A DNA stretch of 64,000 nt from a bacterium SCSIO 12844 (GTDB lineage: Bacteria; Pseudomonadota; Gammaproteobacteria; Francisellales; Francisellaceae), in the NCBI GenBank assembly GCA_024397935.1, contig CP073743.1, forward strand, positions 1,302,001 to 1,366,000. Reading direction: 5' to 3'. The notes under the pieces are model-generated. The model searched no databases, was not told the DNA's origin, and saw only the letters and a list, made by a program, of their open reading frames with translations. The translations under genes and the position numbers were made by a program. The stretch's first letter is position 1, and each line of letters begins with the position of its first letter. This document shows, piece after piece, positions 61,001 to 64,000 of this stretch.

Positions 61001-61966
61001 ATAAATACGCAACAACAAGGTCTTAGTCAAGCAAATGCTGAATTAACTAAACAAAACCGCCAACAATCTGTTAAAACTATATTTTGTGAAGGAAGCTATC
61101 AAAAAGACACTTCTACAAGTAGAACAAGATTAAATAAAGTTAGAAGAAGTATAAATCAAACTAAGACTGCTGCAAGTGGTGGAAATGGTAGAGGTAATCA
61201 AAATAATCACCAAGCTAGCAATGTAGACAAACAAAGCACCTTTGGTTCTGATTTAGTCTTTATCATGCGCGATGGTCAGCGTCGCTGGACTAATTGGAGT
61301 GAAACATCATTGGCAAATATTATGATTAATAAATATTTTGGAAGAGATCTAGGTGATCAAAATACAGTAGTCTATGATAAAGATGATAGAGTTAGTATTT
61401 GTCAAAATATTGTTTTGAGAAAATTAGGGTTGCGAAAAGAAGTAGTTAAACAAACTGAAGCTGGTTGTTTTTCATCTTCTGAAAAATATTCAAAATATAA
61501 AGATAAGCATCAAAATAATAAATATAGCCAACTTATCACTAAAATTGAAAATTGGGTTCAAAATGCCCATGATATGGTAACAAATTACTTTGGAAGTAAT
61601 AATGATTATGAAAAAGCTGCATCATTTTTAGATGGACTGGTAAATACTCGATTAAAGATTTATCATGATGGTGGTAGTTTTGAAACTCAAGGAACTAGCA
61701 ATGACTCAAGAAAATATGACTACTTAACGATTGCAGAAGCAGTGGGTAAAGGTATAAATCAAGATAAAATTATTGATGCTTTAGAACGAGAGTTAGAAAG
61801 TAAAAATGATCTCAAAAATCAGCAACAAACAATTCATGATCGTAGGAGTGATACAAGAAATACAAATCTTGGAAATATCTCTGATGGTTATGATAATTTA
61901 CTATTTGCTAAGTTTCATGACAATCATCAAAATAACAGTGGTTATAATTTTGAAAAAATAAAATAA
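58022..61966 (+). CDS. 1314-aa coiled-coil protein, candidate effector
   Basis: Not recognised. No signal peptide or TM segment. The first 500 residues are mixed helical. Residues about 640-1015 form long coiled coils with heptad-like Leu/Glu/Lys/Gln (NLLKARKIVSDLRKEKENL, ELTSQFDKIKKENEQLKAQL). A flexible Gly/Asn/Gln linker at about 1055-1075 precedes a C-terminal globular region of about 240 residues (DLVFIMRDGQRRWTNWSE). The very strong Shine-Dalgarno GGAGGTGA resembles that of the 2107-aa gene. Large coiled-coil proteins of this build are common among Legionella and Coxiella effectors; no E-block C-terminal signal is evident (tail is NNSGYNFEKIK). Confidence 0.75.
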   Translation: MPDFESSEFQDVIIEEKNGGQIYGEFMEGIAIGLKSKGELSKKLYEIIKQDMTTPPLESHGGFSFLTGNSHAQILSTDQYYSEFNRLLDEINTIRKRAVIDEKHSIYFRNTLQFFSELSIYTYERTTVRLKEDDTAISNYIFSLLKLFKIIMSDVCDKNSTTNLEEIKIICDILNTNINHLKSKFDTNSEEGRRIGILEGFQKKFINDIQVYAAFKKENAGFSNYISTTHEKIRKVNNEAKDMVSEIAYTTEDEATNTNQQENVNISNIHRNMTAQLDLEVLNDTNVAKSIYDKSFKQSVAVDIYQNTSFNRKDFQDQFQNTVNTYYEPQMIFSMDEDEVILSNESKKKNVTKTKEEYEAEITNSNPVFPKKPIKMKAELSIRKGSGFNRDHVEKFEIKDLINNELTRRLYQHKVRSTLRKQGIRDEESLTFLESECLKAFNERHPESKGTYYKNIFDTRYKNNPNNQSINENINEKENKLFELLNILSALEECFQSIEFLTDKLGVIWWAKNQRENLRELNTAIASAEKQANKILSEGIFDDKLLQKGLAGKISDQFNKIKSSFPSGDLTDFNSKVTQLTSSEVNLEESILHFYDSSNYLAQTVGVQLKLKQEINIPYGYQGDVSRVKEELDLFHQDNLVSQQLFQQEQENLLKARKIVSDLRKEKENLREQNSKTQATLDELEQTNNKLNQNLDSANDNLLKLQTQLQERTNIDKKHLNELLEPLQKHLDSALKDKDKIEKTQKDLAEFAENLKHKTATNSDDTKLLDNFVQTITNATELLSNYKKTIGFLEDLSTKLKSQYNDIIESDIGIKQTFNNISNAIQASKVCSENFSNKIKELQDALLFYKKVAAELQKKLNELTSQFDKIKKENEQLKAQLKASEKNIEEAKSTKNIENSSEIEGLKSQIKNNESSLSSMENKISEYENKVKELEALNNEKDQQLRELKQKSQDFNKITQNFEQKSPEYDQRKQQLENEISQLSGDIKQSKNLINTQQQGLSQANAELTKQNRQQSVKTIFCEGSYQKDTSTSRTRLNKVRRSINQTKTAASGGNGRGNQNNHQASNVDKQSTFGSDLVFIMRDGQRRWTNWSETSLANIMINKYFGRDLGDQNTVVYDKDDRVSICQNIVLRKLGLRKEVVKQTEAGCFSSSEKYSKYKDKHQNNKYSQLITKIENWVQNAHDMVTNYFGSNNDYEKAASFLDGLVNTRLKIYHDGGSFETQGTSNDSRKYDYLTIAEAVGKGINQDKIIDALERELESKNDLKNQQQTIHDRRSDTRNTNLGNISDGYDNLLFAKFHDNHQNNSGYNFEKIK

Positions 61967-62083
61967 TAAGACATCTTTTAAAATGCGATGGACTGTATCT
62001 TCATAATTTTAAATATAATTTTTTATTGTGTACTTCATTATATATCTTATATAGGCATGATAAAGTAAATTATAATTTTAAAA

Positions 62084-62323
62084 ATGAAATTTGAAGCACA
62101 AAGAAAATCAAAAGATTATTTTAATTTTAAAATGTCAATTGCATTGGCTCTTAAAGAGTATATGAATAAAAATAACCTTGGCTTTAATGAAATTAAAAGA
62201 CAATTAGGTACGAGTGATTCTCAGACTAGTAGAATATTAAAAGGCGAAACTAATTTTACAACACAAACAATTTTTAAAATTGCACAAGTAATTGGAAAAC
62301 AACCTAAAGTTGTTTTTGAATGA
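62084..62323 (+). CDS. Small Cro/C1-type HTH protein
   Basis: 79-aa DNA-binding protein. NLGFNEIKRQLGTSDSQTSRILKGETNFTTQTIFKIAQVIGKQPKVVF fits an XRE-type helix-turn-helix (HigA/antitoxin-like style). No good ribosome-binding site precedes 62084 or the in-frame ATG at 62132, so the mRNA could be leaderless or the start is uncertain. No toxin-like partner adjoins it. It sits 117 bp downstream of the coiled-coil gene. Confidence 0.7.
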   Translation: MKFEAQRKSKDYFNFKMSIALALKEYMNKNNLGFNEIKRQLGTSDSQTSRILKGETNFTTQTIFKIAQVIGKQPKVVFE

Positions 62324-62349
62324 TTATATGATTAGGCCCTAAAAATTTA

Positions 62350-63882
62350 TTAATTCACCTCTTTTTGCCTACGCCTAATCACTAAACCTAAAATAAGTGA
62401 TAAAAAGATCAGCATTAAAACAGGAGTCATACCATAGCGCACCCAAGGTGTTTGACCTTTCATTGCATAAACGGTACCTTCAAGAACACCACGCTTAAAT
62501 GGGGGATAGGTAATCACTTTATTAGGAGTGATAATAGCAGTGATGCCATCATTAGTTGCTTGAATGATTGATTTACCAAGTTCAATCGAGCGCATATGGG
62601 TTATTTGTAAGTGTTGCCATGGCGCAATTGTTTTACCAAACCAACCATCATCAGTAATTGTCGCAATTAAATTTGCAGTTTGTGCATCTTTACGCACAAG
62701 TGATGGAAAAGCAATCTCATAACAAATAAATAATGCAACATCCATATTTTGCATTGTAACAGTTCCCTGATCAGCTGGTCCTTCTGTAAATTCACTCATT
62801 GGTTGGTTCATCCATGTCATAATTGGTAAGAAGATACTTCTTAGAGGTAAATATTCACCAAAAGGAACTAGATGTTGCTTTTTATATTCCCCATAGCCAT
62901 AACCAACCACTATCGCGCCATTATAATACTTACCATATGGGTTACCCAAAGGCATTCCAAGCAGAATAGCACTATTATGGTTAATGGCAAATTGATTAAG
63001 ATTTTTTACATAAGGTGCAACATACATTGGAAAATTAGGAATAGAATTTTCTGGCCAAAAAATTAAATCAGCAGGGTGCTTTTCAGTTAAGTCTAAATAT
63101 GTTTTTTGAATATATTTTAAATGCTCAGGATCCCATTTAGTCGTTGGTTTAATATTACCTTGAATTAAAGACACTGAAAGTGGTTTTCCTTTTTTAATCG
63201 TCCATTGTTGATCTTGTAAGAAAAACCAGCCAAGTGCCCAAAGAACAATAATTATGACAATAGCAATGCATCTTGCAGAGTTACGTTTGGTTCTGACAAA
63301 CATAATTAAAGCTGAAGCGCACAAGCAAACTGCAAAGCTAACAAGATAAACACTACCAGCCTCTGCTAAACCACCCAAATAAGTATCTGTTTGCGTATAA
63401 CCTACAAAAAGCCAAGGAAAACCAGTAAAAATCCAACTTCTAATCCATTCAAAGAGTGTCCAAGTTGCAGGATAAATAAAACAAAGTTGGTAAGAATTTT
63501 TCTCTTTAGAGCATAATTTTTGATTTAAAAAGCCAACGATAGCTGGGAAAAGTGATAATACCATAATAAATAATAAAGTGATAAATACCGCTAATGGCGT
63601 AGATGTATTACCATAAGTATGTATGCTGACATAAACCCATGAAATACCAGTACCAAAATTACCTAAACCAAATAAATAACCAAGATAAAAAGCATACTTA
63701 CCTGTTTTAGCACCTGACCAAAGATAGAATAAAACAATTAAACTAATAAACGCGATAACCCATATGTGAAAGGGTGCAAACGCTAAAGTTAATATTGCAC
63801 CACAAATAAATGCAATAATAGATGAAAGGATGAATTTAAGCTTGTTATTTTTTTTATTCTTCGTTGTCGTTTTGGGTTTCAT
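62350..63882 (-). CDS. lnt: Apolipoprotein N-acyltransferase
   Basis: Inner-membrane enzyme that adds the third acyl chain to the N-terminal Cys of lipoproteins. 510 aa: several N-terminal TM segments, then a nitrilase-like domain with the catalytic Glu in IFWPENSIPNFP, a Lys region, and the catalytic Cys in VALFICYEIAFPSLVRKDA. A C-terminal TM segment and basic tail follow. It overlaps the 3' end of corC by 29 bp, in the usual corC-lnt order. It is relevant to the three large lipoproteins encoded at 30-41 kb. Confidence 0.95.
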   Translation of the reverse strand: MKPKTTTKNKKNNKLKFILSSIIAFICGAILTLAFAPFHIWVIAFISLIVLFYLWSGAKTGKYAFYLGYLFGLGNFGTGISWVYVSIHTYGNTSTPLAVFITLLFIMVLSLFPAIVGFLNQKLCSKEKNSYQLCFIYPATWTLFEWIRSWIFTGFPWLFVGYTQTDTYLGGLAEAGSVYLVSFAVCLCASALIMFVRTKRNSARCIAIVIIIVLWALGWFFLQDQQWTIKKGKPLSVSLIQGNIKPTTKWDPEHLKYIQKTYLDLTEKHPADLIFWPENSIPNFPMYVAPYVKNLNQFAINHNSAILLGMPLGNPYGKYYNGAIVVGYGYGEYKKQHLVPFGEYLPLRSIFLPIMTWMNQPMSEFTEGPADQGTVTMQNMDVALFICYEIAFPSLVRKDAQTANLIATITDDGWFGKTIAPWQHLQITHMRSIELGKSIIQATNDGITAIITPNKVITYPPFKRGVLEGTVYAMKGQTPWVRYGMTPVLMLIFLSLILGLVIRRRQKEVN

Positions 63883-64000
63883 TCAAAGTTACTCTTAACG
63901 TATTGATCTTCCTGTTATCAGCATTTAAAACCGTAAAAGTAAATTTGTCAAATGTAACGACCTCTCCAGCACGAGGTACATGTTCTAATTGTTTTAAAAT
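63854..64000 (-). CDS. corC: CorC/YbeX C-terminus (partial)
   Basis: The last 48 codons of a gene running off the right edge: ILKQLEHVPRAGEVV, then TFTVLNADNRKINTLRVTL, then an acidic tail and TAA. This is the C-terminal CorC_HlyC domain, which in gammaproteobacteria lies directly before lnt. The stop lies 29 bp inside lnt. Function: Mg2+/Co2+ efflux-related or, in newer work, ribosome-associated; not settled. Confidence 0.85.
   Translation of the reverse strand: MLKQLEHVPRAGEVVTFDKFTFTVLNADNRKINTLRVTLNETQNDNEE

Noticed and set aside
62084-62323. HTH protein as the antitoxin of a toxin-antitoxin pair
   Set aside because: No small toxin-like ORF lies within 117 bp upstream or before lnt downstream.

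Overview
The window is AT-rich chromosomal DNA from a gammaproteobacterium, probably host-associated. Two markers narrow the lineage. First, a panG-panB-panC-panD cluster uses the PanG-type ketopantoate reductase (Rossmann plus DUF2520 fold) known from Francisella. Second, a full-length DotA/TraY homologue implies a Dot/Icm (type IVB) secretion system encoded mainly elsewhere. Together they suggest a relative of Francisella or Legionellales, but I cannot name the species. No tRNA, rRNA, CRISPR array, IS element or phage was found.

Layout. 1-3.8 kb (minus): the mlaF-mlaE lipid-transport operon, a YciI-like protein and a Cys/Met-metabolism PLP enzyme. 3.9-9.0 kb (plus): an RND efflux adaptor and pump, then a LuxR-like regulator. 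9.4-15.7 kb: a 2107-aa protein with a CE-clan (Ulp1-like) cysteine-protease signature near its N-terminus and a pentapeptide-repeat region in its middle. 15.8-19.0 kb: a GNAT acetyltransferase and the pan operon (minus). 19.1-24.5 kb (plus): a Bcr/CflA MFS pump behind a good promoter, a YheT-like hydrolase, a macrodomain protein, a nitroreductase, a PheC-like periplasmic dehydratase and a hypothetical gene frameshifted in an A7 tract. 24.5-29.7 kb: a 3-methyladenine glycosylase, then tyrS, thrS, infC (AUU start), rpmI, rplT and a terminator. 29.9-41.2 kb: three tandem genes for large modular lipoproteins; two of them share a 2.63-kb block with only six mismatches. 41.2-53.5 kb: secB, a DUF523/DUF1722 protein, dotA between two unknown genes, mutS, an MFS transporter, accA and a protein with a transglutaminase-like Cys-His-Asp pattern. 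53.5-57.6 kb (minus): a DMT transporter, a KimA-like APC permease and a YqhD-like alcohol dehydrogenase. 57.6-62.3 kb: an 18-bp palindrome, a 1314-aa coiled-coil protein and a small HTH protein. 62.3-64 kb (minus): lnt and the 3' end of corC.

Housekeeping genes (pan operon, translation operon, mutS, accA, secB, lnt/corC) alternate with accessory genes that look host- or surface-directed: the 2107-aa, 1314-aa and roughly 413-aa proteins as possible secreted effectors, the lipoprotein trio as exported surface proteins, and DotA as part of the secretion machine. The effector role is inference only. Most promising for novelty are the recombining lipoprotein array and the giant CE-protease/pentapeptide protein.
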